64,000 nt of DNA from assembly GCA_947167635.1 (NCBI GenBank), contig CAMVIT010000007.1, forward strand, positions 1-64,000. Reading direction: 5' to 3'. Numbering within the stretch: position 1 is the first letter of the stretch; each line of letters begins with the position of its first letter. Positions 16,777 through 25,385 of the stretch are shown here, piece by piece. The notes under the pieces are model-generated. The model did not search any database. It saw only the letters and a list, made by a program, of their open reading frames with translations, and had not been told where the DNA came from. The DNA comes from F23-D06 sp947167635. GTDB lineage: Bacteria; Bacteroidota; Bacteroidia; Bacteroidales; WCHB1-69. A program made the position numbers and the translations under genes.

Positions 16777-17700
16777 TTACTTCAAAAACGACAACACCAT
16801 CTCGGGGGTGAAATCAACTTTAATGACAGTACAGAGACCGTGGCCCATGTCTTTGGCGGAGGCTCCGAGCAGCCATACTTCATTGTCAATAATCAGGTAG
16901 CGGTCGTGGATGTGTAGTGAAAGCTGGATTTTCTTGATCTCTGCATTCTGCTCGTTATGTTTCTCAAAGTCCAAGTCCGTCTGCTTGCTGAAGCGGGTAT
17001 GGACAGTACATTCAACGCCAGCGGCTCGCTTGTCGAGCAAGAACAGGGTGCGCTCATCAACAAAGTTGTCAATAAGGATAATTCGGTGCTTTGCACGTCT
17101 CACCAGGCTGCTTAAGAAAGAGTAGGCATCCCAAACGCAGCCTGTGCCAAACAATTCTTCGGTTATTATTGCGGGCGAAAGTTCCTCAATCTTGTCTAAC
17201 ACCACGTCAAGTTTCTTGTCCGTTTCTATCTGCTTCCGTTCCAATGCGCCTACGCGTTGAAATAGTCCGGCGTTGGAGGTGATAAAACGGCGCATCGCCA
17301 CAAAGGCACGCATGATGGAGATACTCACGTCGGCAGCTCTTTGGCTCTTGAGCACGGTGGCCAGCATGGCAACGCCCTGCTCTGTGAAGGCAAACATATC
17401 AGTGCCGCCAGTATTGTAGTCAGGGGGTATCACAGTTTGTGACACCCCACTGGAAATCAACTGATTAGACTCATCCTTAGATAATCGAAGCATAAAATCT
17501 TCGGGAAATTTGGCCGGATTTCGACGTACGGCTTGCTTCAATGCACGGTTTTCCACGCCGTAAAGCAACGCCAAATCGCGGTCAATCATCACCTGCATAT
17601 TTCTTACAGTGTAGATTCTGGCTTGTATCTCTGCAAGCAATACAGGCTGATTGTCGTGTATCACAACGACTTTTGTTTCATTTGTTCGATTCTCTTTCAT
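16777..17700 (-). CDS. ORF6N-domain protein with a C-terminal PLD-like domain
   Basis: A 307-residue protein. Residues about 22-110 are an ORF6N/KilA-N-type DNA-binding domain (IYTVRNMQVMIDRDLALLYGVE, then FPEDFMLRLS), common in phages and mobile elements. A short helical linker (about 145-175) leads to a domain (about 185-300) with KHRIILIDNF, then HDRYLIID at 265-272 and GASAKDMG. That has the H-x-(K/R)-x4-D pattern of phospholipase D/nuclease proteins. Only one such motif is present, so it would need to dimerise to act. It sits between two copies of a glycosyltransferase tail, so it may be a mobile cargo gene. Regulator, nuclease or defence protein are all possible. Confidence 0.75.
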   Translation of the reverse strand: MKENRTNETKVVVIHDNQPVLLAEIQARIYTVRNMQVMIDRDLALLYGVENRALKQAVRRNPAKFPEDFMLRLSKDESNQLISSGVSQTVIPPDYNTGGTDMFAFTEQGVAMLATVLKSQRAADVSISIMRAFVAMRRFITSNAGLFQRVGALERKQIETDKKLDVVLDKIEELSPAIITEELFGTGCVWDAYSFLSSLVRRAKHRIILIDNFVDERTLFLLDKRAAGVECTVHTRFSKQTDLDFEKHNEQNAEIKKIQLSLHIHDRYLIIDNEVWLLGASAKDMGHGLCTVIKVDFTPEMVLSFLK

Positions 17701-17704
17701 GGTG

Positions 17705-17712
17705 CAAAAGTA
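17705..17712 (-). promoter_or_regulatory. -7 box of the ORF6N gene
   Basis: TACTTTTG on the minus strand, only about 4 nt before the start codon, so the transcript would be nearly leaderless. A direct repeat TATATAAAAAA follows further upstream (about 17725 and 17744) and could bind a regulator. Confidence 0.45.
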
Positions 17713-17788
17713 TAATTTTAATTTTATATAAAAAAGATTTTTCTATATAAAAAATTAACTTTTGCATTAGGCTAAAGCGGTTAAGTGG

Positions 17789-18691
17789 TTATTTTCCCAA
17801 CAACCCCCTCGTCACATTCCACCGGAACTGGATCAGCTTCCAGCCGCGCCTCGGCGCACCTGTGAGCGTGTGGCCGATGCAGAGCACCATGGAGGCCGCC
17901 CACTTGATTGCCTCTGACACGAGCCGCTTCACATATTTCCCCTTCCCGATATTCAGCGTGCGCATGCGCTCGCTCTTGCCAATGGAGTAGGTCAGTCGAT
18001 CAAAATAGTCCTTGCTGAGCTTCTTCTCGGGGATAAGGTGATAAAGAATGGCTGTCGGCAGATAGTAAAAACGCATTCCGAGCGTGGTCATCTTGTCGAA
18101 AATGTCCTTTTCTTCTGCGCCAACCAGGCTGTCGCCTTTGCGGCCCAGCTCCACATTGAACAACCCCACTCTCTCGAAAACAGAAGCCCTGTAAGCAGCA
18201 TTGCCGCCTCCGGGATAATCGTTCTTGGGAAACTCTTTCTCTTTGTCACCCAAATACTTGTATCCTGTAATCAGCGCTTTTGTAAAATGTGACATCCAAG
18301 CAGGCTCTTCTGTTTCGTATTTCGGGATGATAGGTCCGCCGGCCGCCTCGATGTCAGGATGTTGTTCGAAAAAGTCGGCGTACGTCTGCAGATATTCTTT
18401 GTTGACAAGAGCATCGTCATCCACATATACCAAAATGTCGCCATTACTTTCCTTTATGCCGCGGTTGCGCGCGTGGGAGAGCCCTTGGTGGGTCTCGACG
18501 AAATAGCGGAACGTCACCTCGGGAAAATCGTGTACGAAACGATCGCATTCGCTTTGTGTGTTGTCTGTGCAGTTGTTTTCAACTAAGACAATCTCATACT
18601 TTTCGGACGACAACGTGTTCTCTACAAGGCTTTTCAGAACATTGTAGATATACTTGTCGCGGTTATAGGTGCAGAGGATGACGGAGAGCAT
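17789..18691 (-). CDS. Family 2 glycosyltransferase
   Basis: A 300-residue GT-A enzyme. It opens MLSVILCTYNRDKYI, has the acidic metal/sugar site DILVYVDDDA (DDD at residues 91-93), GGPI and GGGNAAYR in the acceptor region, and a C-terminal amphipathic tail (about 255-300). It would transfer a sugar from a nucleotide donor to a glycan or lipid at the cytoplasmic membrane. It lies 16 nt after the YfhO gene and is probably cotranscribed with it. Its 3' end is duplicated at 16636-16706. Confidence 0.88.
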   Translation of the reverse strand: MLSVILCTYNRDKYIYNVLKSLVENTLSSEKYEIVLVENNCTDNTQSECDRFVHDFPEVTFRYFVETHQGLSHARNRGIKESNGDILVYVDDDALVNKEYLQTYADFFEQHPDIEAAGGPIIPKYETEEPAWMSHFTKALITGYKYLGDKEKEFPKNDYPGGGNAAYRASVFERVGLFNVELGRKGDSLVGAEEKDIFDKMTTLGMRFYYLPTAILYHLIPEKKLSKDYFDRLTYSIGKSERMRTLNIGKGKYVKRLVSEAIKWAASMVLCIGHTLTGAPRRGWKLIQFRWNVTRGLLGK

Positions 18692-18707
18692 AGTCTATGG
18701 ATTGTGA

Positions 18708-21188
18708 TTAGTTGTTCGTGGCTTCCTTTTTCGACTTACGGTAATACAACACCAACGAACCTGCCACTGCCAGCACGAACAGGATGGAACAAATCACGGA
18801 GACCTTGTCCAGTTTGTGCATCAGCGGCGCCTCGTTTTTGAACTCGATTTTATGCTCGCCGGCGGGAATCACCATGGCGCGTAGGATGTAATCCGCGCGG
18901 AAGTAGTCGGCCGGTTTGCCGTCGATGTAGGCGCGCCAGTCGGGGGCGTAATAGACCTCTGAAAAGACCGCCAGCTGATCTTTGCTGGTCTTCGTCTTAT
19001 AGACCACGTAGTCCGGATTGTACGGTTTCTGGTGCTCCATCGCGATGACGGAGTTGCTGTCGCGTTCCAGATTCTTGCCTTTCACCATCTCGGCGAAACG
19101 CTTGTCTATGACGGCCGTATCGGCAGGATTCAGTTCGTTAAGGGCCAGGATCTCTGCACTGGCGTCATCCACCAGCTGATACTGATCCACAAACCACGCG
19201 TTTCCTAAAGCATCGGGATTGCGCTGCACTTGAGGCTGGTTATTCTGTCCCGGCATCACCACATAGCGGGCGTTCAACATGTTCAGGACATTCGGATTAA
19301 TATGACGTGAGAGGTAGAAATCAATAATATCTTGGTAACGACGTAATTTAGCTGCGCTGTAACCACCAATCTGATGATGATAAGCGGAAGGATAGGAATC
19401 GTTGAAGGTATTTACCGAGAGGTCGAACACGCGATAGTCCTCATCATTGAACTGGGCAGCGTACTGATCCAGCATCTGGTCGGTCTGCGACGGTCTGAGT
19501 TTAGCGCGCTTCTCGGTGATGAATTTCGAGTCGTTGAGGTAACGGCGATCAACACCCCAAAGGTCGAACAGCACGAGGCAGGCCAGAACGCCTATGATGA
19601 TGCCCGACTGCTTGATTTTCTCATTGATATAGAGCCACAGGGCCACAGCGGAGATCAGGATGAGTATCAGTGAGCGCCAGGAGTCGGACATAAAAAGGGC
19701 CTTGCGGTCTTGTACGAGGATATCCTGGATGGCATCCCATTGGGCACCATATTGCGCAGCCATCTGCACATCGCTGGCACCGGAGAAAGAGAAACCACCG
19801 GAAAAGGCCATCATCAGCAGAATAAAGCCTGCTGTGATACCCGTAGAGATATATAGTCCGAGATTCAGCTTCTTCTTATCGACAGGATTCTCCTTGTCAA
19901 AGATGGATTTCAAGGCAAGAACTGCCATCAAGACCATCGTCACATTAGCCATCACGAGACTCATGGACGGAGTACGGAACTTGTTGTAGAGGGGAAGATG
20001 CTCGAACAGGAAGCTATTGAAGCCCATCAGGTTCTTGCCCCACGACATCAGGATGGCAAGGATTGTGGCCAAAAGGATCCACCAGCGTTCAGGGCCTTTC
20101 ACCACAAAGAGGCCAAGGACAAACAGGAAGATGATGATAGCGCCGAAATAGACCGGACCGGAAGTGAAAGGTTGGTCGCCCCAGTAGAGCGGTGCCTGTT
20201 TTTGGCGAAAGTTCTTGTAGAATTGGGAATCCGTGCCAACGGTCTCGCCAGAGCCGCCGCCGTATGAACCAGGCACAAGCAGCGTATAGGTTTCGCCCTT
20301 GCCGTAGCTCCAGCTGTAGGCGTAGTCAATGTCCAGACCGTCGGATGCCGCGATGGACTTGGCTTCACCGTCCTTGTAGAGGTCTTCCGGGGTTACGGTA
20401 ATTTCTGAACCGCCACGCATGGTATATTTCACATACTCCTGGTTGATGAAGAGAAGTCGGGCATTTGCGCCAATGGCAAATCCAATACCGATCAACATCA
20501 CTCCCACGCCCAAAAGCAATGATTTAAACTCCTTGTCTTTGATAGCATAAACCAGATATACAAGACCGAGGATAAGTCCGATCAACATGGTGTAATAGGT
20601 GATCTGTATGTGGTTGCAGGCGATTTGGATGCCCAATGCCAAGGCAAACAGGAGGCCGCCCCAAAGGTATTTTTTACGCTGCAGTATCAGAAGCATACCA
20701 CCCAAAATGGGAGCCATCATAGCCATGGCGTATGCTTTGGTGATGTGCCCAGCCTCTATAATGATAATGTTGTAGCTGCCCAGCCCAAAGGCCAATGCCC
20801 CTAACAAACTCAGCCATGGAGATGCCCCGATGGCTATCAGAGCCACATAAAAACCAATAAGATAGAGAAAAATGATGCCGATGTTTCCTCCGTACCCCAC
20901 ATATTTCAAATTCAAGACATTCTCTATTTTACTAAAGACAGATTTGGAGGGTGGTGTGGTCACTTGGTATGACGGCATACCGCTGAACATGGAACTGGTC
21001 CAAAGCGTATATTCCCCTGTATTTTCCTGGAAATCGTGCTGTTCTTTGGCCATGGCCTGCCACTTCATCGTATCCCCTTGCTGGATTACTTTTCCGTCGA
21101 AGACAGGGGACATGTAAATGGCGGCCAGCAGGAAGAAGAAAAAGATGATGCCGCAATGGATTAGGGTTTTCTTAAGGATTGGTTTCAT
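18708..21188 (-). CDS. YfhO-family multispanning membrane protein
   Basis: An 826-residue membrane protein. A first span at about 8-28 (FFFLLAAIYM) is followed by a glycosyltransferase-C-like loop and roughly twelve more hydrophobic spans to about residue 560. Then comes a large extracytoplasmic domain (about 560-790) and a final span, SVICSILFVLAVAGSLVLYY. YfhO proteins are GT-C-like and in Gram-positives add sugars to teichoic acids from lipid-linked donors. In Bacteroidota the acceptor is unknown. With the adjacent GT2 gene it forms a likely lipid-sugar maker and transferase pair. Confidence 0.82.
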   Translation of the reverse strand: MKPILKKTLIHCGIIFFFFLLAAIYMSPVFDGKVIQQGDTMKWQAMAKEQHDFQENTGEYTLWTSSMFSGMPSYQVTTPPSKSVFSKIENVLNLKYVGYGGNIGIIFLYLIGFYVALIAIGASPWLSLLGALAFGLGSYNIIIIEAGHITKAYAMAMMAPILGGMLLILQRKKYLWGGLLFALALGIQIACNHIQITYYTMLIGLILGLVYLVYAIKDKEFKSLLLGVGVMLIGIGFAIGANARLLFINQEYVKYTMRGGSEITVTPEDLYKDGEAKSIAASDGLDIDYAYSWSYGKGETYTLLVPGSYGGGSGETVGTDSQFYKNFRQKQAPLYWGDQPFTSGPVYFGAIIIFLFVLGLFVVKGPERWWILLATILAILMSWGKNLMGFNSFLFEHLPLYNKFRTPSMSLVMANVTMVLMAVLALKSIFDKENPVDKKKLNLGLYISTGITAGFILLMMAFSGGFSFSGASDVQMAAQYGAQWDAIQDILVQDRKALFMSDSWRSLILILISAVALWLYINEKIKQSGIIIGVLACLVLFDLWGVDRRYLNDSKFITEKRAKLRPSQTDQMLDQYAAQFNDEDYRVFDLSVNTFNDSYPSAYHHQIGGYSAAKLRRYQDIIDFYLSRHINPNVLNMLNARYVVMPGQNNQPQVQRNPDALGNAWFVDQYQLVDDASAEILALNELNPADTAVIDKRFAEMVKGKNLERDSNSVIAMEHQKPYNPDYVVYKTKTSKDQLAVFSEVYYAPDWRAYIDGKPADYFRADYILRAMVIPAGEHKIEFKNEAPLMHKLDKVSVICSILFVLAVAGSLVLYYRKSKKEATNN

Positions 21189-21225
21189 ATTTCTCTTGCT
21201 TTTTTTATTTCAATTTTTGAAGTTG

Positions 21226-21233
21226 CAAAAGTA
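21226..21233 (-). promoter_or_regulatory. -7 box of the YfhO-glycosyltransferase operon
   Basis: TACTTTTG on the minus strand, 37 nt upstream of the YfhO start. Confidence 0.6.
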
Positions 21234-21288
21234 CGAAAAAATAACGGTTGTCGCGAATGATAAAAAACAGATCATACGACGAGTTTCT

Positions 21289-22236
21289 CTATATAGTATT
21301 CTCTCTCAAACGGGACAAACGTTCGCATATCATCTGCCAATAAGCCTCTTGATAATCCTTTGGGAGGAAAGAATCACGGATGGCCTGCTCCCACCCCAGA
21401 TATTTCTTTTGGAATTTGCGGAAGATGTTCGAAATGACCCTATCGGAAATGCCAGCTCGTTGCATAGCCTGATCGAAATCAGCTGGTTTGATTTTCTTTT
21501 TCCGCCCGTTAAGGGTAAGCGCCAGTTCCTCCTTGTCATTTGGATTGACCAATGCCGCATTCAGAAAATCGTAAGCAGGTGTCAGTCGAAACCCTTCGTC
21601 TGTGGGGTTATATAGCGCGAAGTTTTTGAGGTGCATATCGTTGTTTCCCGTCAGCCAGCAGAAAATCAGCAGCTCGTAATAGCGCGTCAGGTCCATTTCA
21701 GGGAGGGAGGAGTACTCACGAATCACTTTCGCCACCTGCTCGTATGAGCTTTTGTATTTGTACTCCGTCGTGCGTTTCGATAGTTGGCAAAAGTCTTCCA
21801 TAGCGATTTTTTCGCCTGAAGGAAGCCGGTCGATGCGGCGGGTGATGTAGCATAATTCGCCATCTCTCATCCGGATGAGGGAATGAGGAACCACCGAAAT
21901 GCCGAACTGTTCAGCAAGACACATTGTAAGCTGCTCCACTTCGGGCAAATATGGAAACCTATCGGTTTGAGGTTTAAGAATGAACCCGCCCCAAAGTCCT
22001 ACGATGGTCAGGTGGCTATTTCCTTTCTTTTCGTTAAGATGTAGCGAGATTTTGGGCTGGACTCCTGTCAGCGTTGTCTGGCTCTTTATGATTTCCGCTG
22101 CCAACGCATCCATATCCGCTCGCGTGTAGTCAAAGGTCGGGGCAGGGGAAACACCAAAAAACTTCCGAGCGCAGGAATCGTGGAAATCCTGTTCGCCAGC
22201 CCCCAGTTCTTTATTGCAATACAGACACTTACTCAT
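21289..22236 (-). CDS. hipT: HipT/HipA-type serine/threonine kinase toxin
   Basis: A 315-residue kinase. I start at 22236 (MSKCLYCNKEL) rather than 22260 because this leaves only an 8-nt overlap with hipS. The N-terminus has a CxxC-plus-His/Cys cluster common in Bacteroidota HipA proteins. The HipA kinase motifs follow: TGVQPKISLHL (Gly-rich/Ser loop), GNNDMHLKNFAL (catalytic Asp/Asn) and AYDFLNAA (metal Asp). HipA-type kinases phosphorylate aminoacyl-tRNA synthetases and stop growth. The domain that forms the N-subdomain in one-piece HipA is encoded by the separate upstream gene, so this is the three-part HipBST layout. Target not known. Confidence 0.87.
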   Translation of the reverse strand: MSKCLYCNKELGAGEQDFHDSCARKFFGVSPAPTFDYTRADMDALAAEIIKSQTTLTGVQPKISLHLNEKKGNSHLTIVGLWGGFILKPQTDRFPYLPEVEQLTMCLAEQFGISVVPHSLIRMRDGELCYITRRIDRLPSGEKIAMEDFCQLSKRTTEYKYKSSYEQVAKVIREYSSLPEMDLTRYYELLIFCWLTGNNDMHLKNFALYNPTDEGFRLTPAYDFLNAALVNPNDKEELALTLNGRKKKIKPADFDQAMQRAGISDRVISNIFRKFQKKYLGWEQAIRDSFLPKDYQEAYWQMICERLSRLRENTI

Positions 22237-22558
22237 CTTCTTCTGGAATTTCAACAACACTTAATGCACCGATACAGTCTTTGCAACAAAGCAGCAACAG
22301 CGACATCCTGTCCAATCTGCTGATGTCTGCGTTCCGTAGCGCTACATCCAACAGCCACCCTTCGGGAATCAGACCATCGAATGCCGGAAAAAGTACGGGA
22401 CTTCCGTATGCAAGGTTCGATAGTGGCATTGTCAGGCTGACAGGTTGTGGGCAGCCAGACGACAAATACTCAGGTAGATACTCAAAGCGGTATCCTGTGT
22501 CGGTTTCGGTTAAAACACCAGCCAATTGGCTTTTATAAAAGATGTTGGCTCTACGCAT
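22229..22558 (-). CDS. hipS: HipS-like protein (separate HipA N-subdomain)
   Basis: A 109-residue protein matching the N-subdomain 1 of HipA: VSLTMPLSNLAYGSPVLFPAF then DGLIPEGWLL. In the described E. coli HipBST system the small HipS protein, not HipB, is the antitoxin, and a Trp of HipS enters the kinase active site. Trp68 in PEGW here is the likely counterpart (inference). The gene overlaps hipB by 8 nt and hipT by 8 nt, so all three are translationally coupled. Confidence 0.83.
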   Translation of the reverse strand: MRRANIFYKSQLAGVLTETDTGYRFEYLPEYLSSGCPQPVSLTMPLSNLAYGSPVLFPAFDGLIPEGWLLDVALRNADISRLDRMSLLLLCCKDCIGALSVVEIPEEDE

Positions 22559-22757
22559 GTTCTCTCTTTTGTGGTGTTAATTCATAATCAAAAAGGTTGA
22601 GAACTTTATTCACCATATCTATCCGTTGTGAAGTTTTGCCCTGTTCCAATTCGCGGACAAAAAACAGACTGACACCAGAGCGATAGGCCAAGTCCTCTTG
22701 TGTGAGGCCGTATTTTTTGCGTAACTCCTTTACGCATAAAGATAATCGTGTCTTCAT
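22551..22757 (-). CDS. hipB: HipB-like XRE-family DNA-binding protein
   Basis: A 68-residue helix-turn-helix protein. I start at 22757 (MKTRLSLCVKELRKKYGLTQEDL) because the promoter box is at 22779-22786, which would leave no leader for a start at 22781. The HTH is residues about 12-45 (LTQEDLAYRSGVSLFFVRELEQGK). It probably represses its own operon through the inverted repeats upstream. In HipBST systems HipB gives DNA binding and boosts the effect of HipS. Confidence 0.85.
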   Translation of the reverse strand: MKTRLSLCVKELRKKYGLTQEDLAYRSGVSLFFVRELEQGKTSQRIDMVNKVLNLFDYELTPQKREHA

Positions 22758-22778
22758 AAAATTATATGATATCGTCAG

Positions 22779-22786
22779 CAAAAATA
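22779..22786 (-). promoter_or_regulatory. -7 box of the hipBST operon
   Basis: TATTTTTG on the minus strand, 21 nt before the hipB start at 22757. Flanked on both sides by TTATATG motifs. Confidence 0.65.
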
Positions 22787-22802
22787 CACTTTTTTTTGAA
22801 TA

Positions 22803-22822
22803 TTATATGCAATAACATATAA
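22803..22822. promoter_or_regulatory. Likely HipB operator 1
   Basis: Perfect inverted repeat TTATATG, 6-nt spacer, CATATAA, just upstream of the hipB -7 box. Confidence 0.75.
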
Positions 22823-22842
22823 AAATCATTTTACCATCGAAA

Positions 22843-22862
22843 TTATATGGTTTTTCATATAA
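22843..22862. promoter_or_regulatory. Likely HipB operator 2
   Basis: Second perfect TTATATG-N6-CATATAA, exactly 40 bp from operator 1. A half-site TTATATG is at 22762-22768, 41 bp on the other side. The three sites would face the same side of the helix. Confidence 0.75.
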
Positions 22863-22916
22863 GCACATGATGGTTGTTTATGAATATTTACACTATTTGT
22901 TAATTCAAAAAATATC

Positions 22917-22924
22917 TATCTTTG
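22917..22924 (+). promoter_or_regulatory. -7 box of the family 4 glycosyltransferase
   Basis: TATCTTTG, 18 nt before the start at 22943, with TTTG at 22896-22899 as a possible -33 element. It is divergent from hipBST. Confidence 0.6.
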
Positions 22925-22942
22925 CACTTAAATTTCGTCGTC

Positions 22943-24067
22943 ATGAAAATCATCATTCTCGGAACAGCATACCCCTATCGTGGCGGACTGGCAGCCTTCA
23001 ACGAACGGCTGGCCGGCGAGTTCCAAAAGCAAGGACACGAAGTGGAAACATATACTTTCACTTTGCAATATCCGAATTTCCTGTTTCCCGGCAAAACCCA
23101 ATACAGCCCGGATCCCGCACCTGAAAATTTGACCATATATCGTAAAGTTAATTCCTGCAATCCGTTCAATTGGCTTAGTGTGGGCAAGGAGATCGCCAAA
23201 AAGAATGCCGACGCAGTGGTTTTTGCCTATTGGATGTCCTTTATGGCTCCCTGTATGGGCACTATCGCCCGGCAAATACATCGCAACGGTCATACAAAAG
23301 TGCTGGCTTTGGTCCACAATATGATACCGCACGAGCCCAACATTCTCGACAAGTTCCTTCCACCCTATTTCGTGAAATCCATGGACGGGTTCATGGCCCT
23401 CTCTGAATCAGTGGTGCACGATATTGAACATTTTGACAAACGTAACCGCCCCAAACGCTTCTCTCCACACCCTATCTATGATCATTACGGCGACCGGTTG
23501 CCTCGTGAGCAAGCTCTCTCTTTGCTGAATCTGGATCCGGACTTCCGTTATGTGCTGTTTTTCGGTTTTATCCGAGACTACAAAGGATTGGATCTGCTAA
23601 TCGATGCTTTTGCGGATGAACGACTGAAACAATCCGATATCAAGTTGCTGGTAGCAGGAGAATTCTATGGGGATTCGTCACCTTATCTGCAGAAAATCCA
23701 AGACTTGCAGATCAACGACAAGGTAGTCTTGTTCAACGATTACATTCCCGACCACGAAGTCAACCGCTTCTTCAGTGCCGCCGACATTGTGGCACAACCC
23801 TACAAAACAGCTACCCAGAGCGGCGTCACACAAATCGCCTTCAATTTTGAAAAGCCGATGCTGGTGACCCGTGTGGGCGGTTTGCCGGAGATTGTCCCCG
23901 ACGGCAAAATCGGCTATGTAGTGGAGCCCGACAGCAAACAGATAGCCGATGCCCTGTCTCGTTTCTTCCGTGAACAGAAACAGGAGGAATTTGAACACAA
24001 TATTGTAGAAGAGAAGAAGAAGTACGCCTGGTCAACCTTTACCAGTGTCTTGTCTGAGCTGATTTAA
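22943..24067 (+). CDS. Family 4 glycosyltransferase
   Basis: A 374-residue GT-B enzyme. I start at 22943 (MKIIILGTAYPYRGG) because the promoter box ends at 22924 and an in-frame start at 22922 would overlap it. The N-terminal domain has the PYRGGLAAFNERLA loop. The C-terminal donor domain has FFGFIRDYKGLDLLIDAF and QSGVTQIAFNFEKPMLVTRVGGLPE, with the E-x7-E-type site replaced by family-specific residues. It likely adds a sugar to a glycan or lipid. Its 3' end overlaps the convergent aldo/keto reductase gene by 4 nt, with no terminator visible between them. Confidence 0.87.
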   Translation: MKIIILGTAYPYRGGLAAFNERLAGEFQKQGHEVETYTFTLQYPNFLFPGKTQYSPDPAPENLTIYRKVNSCNPFNWLSVGKEIAKKNADAVVFAYWMSFMAPCMGTIARQIHRNGHTKVLALVHNMIPHEPNILDKFLPPYFVKSMDGFMALSESVVHDIEHFDKRNRPKRFSPHPIYDHYGDRLPREQALSLLNLDPDFRYVLFFGFIRDYKGLDLLIDAFADERLKQSDIKLLVAGEFYGDSSPYLQKIQDLQINDKVVLFNDYIPDHEVNRFFSAADIVAQPYKTATQSGVTQIAFNFEKPMLVTRVGGLPEIVPDGKIGYVVEPDSKQIADALSRFFREQKQEEFEHNIVEEKKKYAWSTFTSVLSELI

Positions 24068-25338
24068 TACCCGAACACCTTCTCCGCCTCTTTCATCTTC
24101 TCTCGCACGGGCACGTCAAACGGGCAGCGGGTCTCGCAGGCGCCACATCCGATGCACTCGCCCGCGTGATGCTCCAGTTTCTTGTACGCGTCAGCCAGTT
24201 CATCCGTCACCTTGCCGGCCTGCTGCGCATCGGCGAGCAGTTTGTTAACCTTTGCGATGTCGATGCCCACAGGACAGGGAGCACAGTGCTTGCAGTAGGT
24301 GCACTCGCCCTTCCCCGCATTCTCACAAGCTTGCGCAGTCGTGGCATTCAATGCGGCATTGTAGTCCTTCTCCGCATCGGTGGCCTTCAGATAGTGCAGG
24401 TACTCATCCAATTTGCCGGCGTTATCGGCACTGCAAAGGCTGACTGCGACACACGGTTTCGACAAGGCGTAGGCCACGCACTGGTCGCGGGTGAGCGCCT
24501 TCTTCAGCGGTGACTTCTCCGCATCCAACAGGCGGTCGCCACCACCATAAGCCTTCATCACCGTGATGGCAATGTTGTGCTGGGTGCAGTAGTCATACAG
24601 TTCCACACGCACCGGGTCAATGCCGGGCAGCATATTGTCAAAGGTTTTGGGATCCCACGGACTGTTTCCAGACTGCACACGGTCGAAGGCGGGGTTGAGA
24701 CTGAACATGATGACCTCCACCAGTCCGCTCTTGGCGATGGCAAGGGCCACCTCGGCATTATGACTGCTCACGCCAATATGCTTGATCTTGCCCTGCTTTT
24801 TCAGATCCTGCACATATCGCAGATAATCACTGCCTTGCACAGCCTCCCAATCTTCCATCTTGTCGAAGATGTGCATCATGCCTATGTCGATATAGTCAGT
24901 ATTGAGGCGTTTCAACAGGTCCTCGAAGCCCTTTTTGCACTTGTCCACTTCACGGGTGCGCTCATAGCTCTCGCCGTTCCACCAGCAGCCGATGTGGCCT
25001 TGGATGATCATCTCGTTGCGGCGGTCGCCAAGACCGTAGCCGATGTTGCTGCGCACCTTGGGATTGGCATCATAGATGTCCATGTAGTTCATGCCGCGGT
25101 CGAGGGCAGCGGTGACCAGCTCACGGGAAGCAGCGGAGTCAATTTCCTCAAAACCACCGCAACCAAGACCTATGACACCCACGCGCAGGCCGGTGCTGCC
25201 GAGAGTGCGGTACTCCATGTCGGGGTTTTCCACGAATTTGGTTTCAGACTTTTTGTTGCTGCAAGAGGCCAGCAACAGCATCGTGCAAAGGAAAGCGAAG
25301 CACGACAGCAGGATGGTGTGGATTTTTTTCATATTCAT
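24064..25338 (-). CDS. Lipoprotein aldo/keto reductase with C-terminal 4Fe-4S clusters
   Basis: A 424-residue protein. Signal and lipobox (LLLASC, Cys26) suggest an exported, lipid-anchored enzyme, which is unusual for this family. The aldo/keto reductase barrel covers about 40-320 (DIYDANPKVRS with the catalytic-type Asp and Tyr; HIGVSSHNAEVA). The C-terminus has two Cys-rich clusters: CTYCKHCAPCPVGI at about 350-363 and CIGCGACETRCPFDV near 395-410, typical of ferredoxin-like domains. It probably passes electrons between the clusters and a substrate in or on the envelope. The 47-nt gap after fic allows cotranscription. Confidence 0.85.
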   Translation of the reverse strand: MNMKKIHTILLSCFAFLCTMLLLASCSNKKSETKFVENPDMEYRTLGSTGLRVGVIGLGCGGFEEIDSAASRELVTAALDRGMNYMDIYDANPKVRSNIGYGLGDRRNEMIIQGHIGCWWNGESYERTREVDKCKKGFEDLLKRLNTDYIDIGMMHIFDKMEDWEAVQGSDYLRYVQDLKKQGKIKHIGVSSHNAEVALAIAKSGLVEVIMFSLNPAFDRVQSGNSPWDPKTFDNMLPGIDPVRVELYDYCTQHNIAITVMKAYGGGDRLLDAEKSPLKKALTRDQCVAYALSKPCVAVSLCSADNAGKLDEYLHYLKATDAEKDYNAALNATTAQACENAGKGECTYCKHCAPCPVGIDIAKVNKLLADAQQAGKVTDELADAYKKLEHHAGECIGCGACETRCPFDVPVREKMKEAEKVFGY

Positions 25339-25385
25339 TGTTTTTATAATTTTGATAATCAGTAGAGAACTATGTATTACACTGT

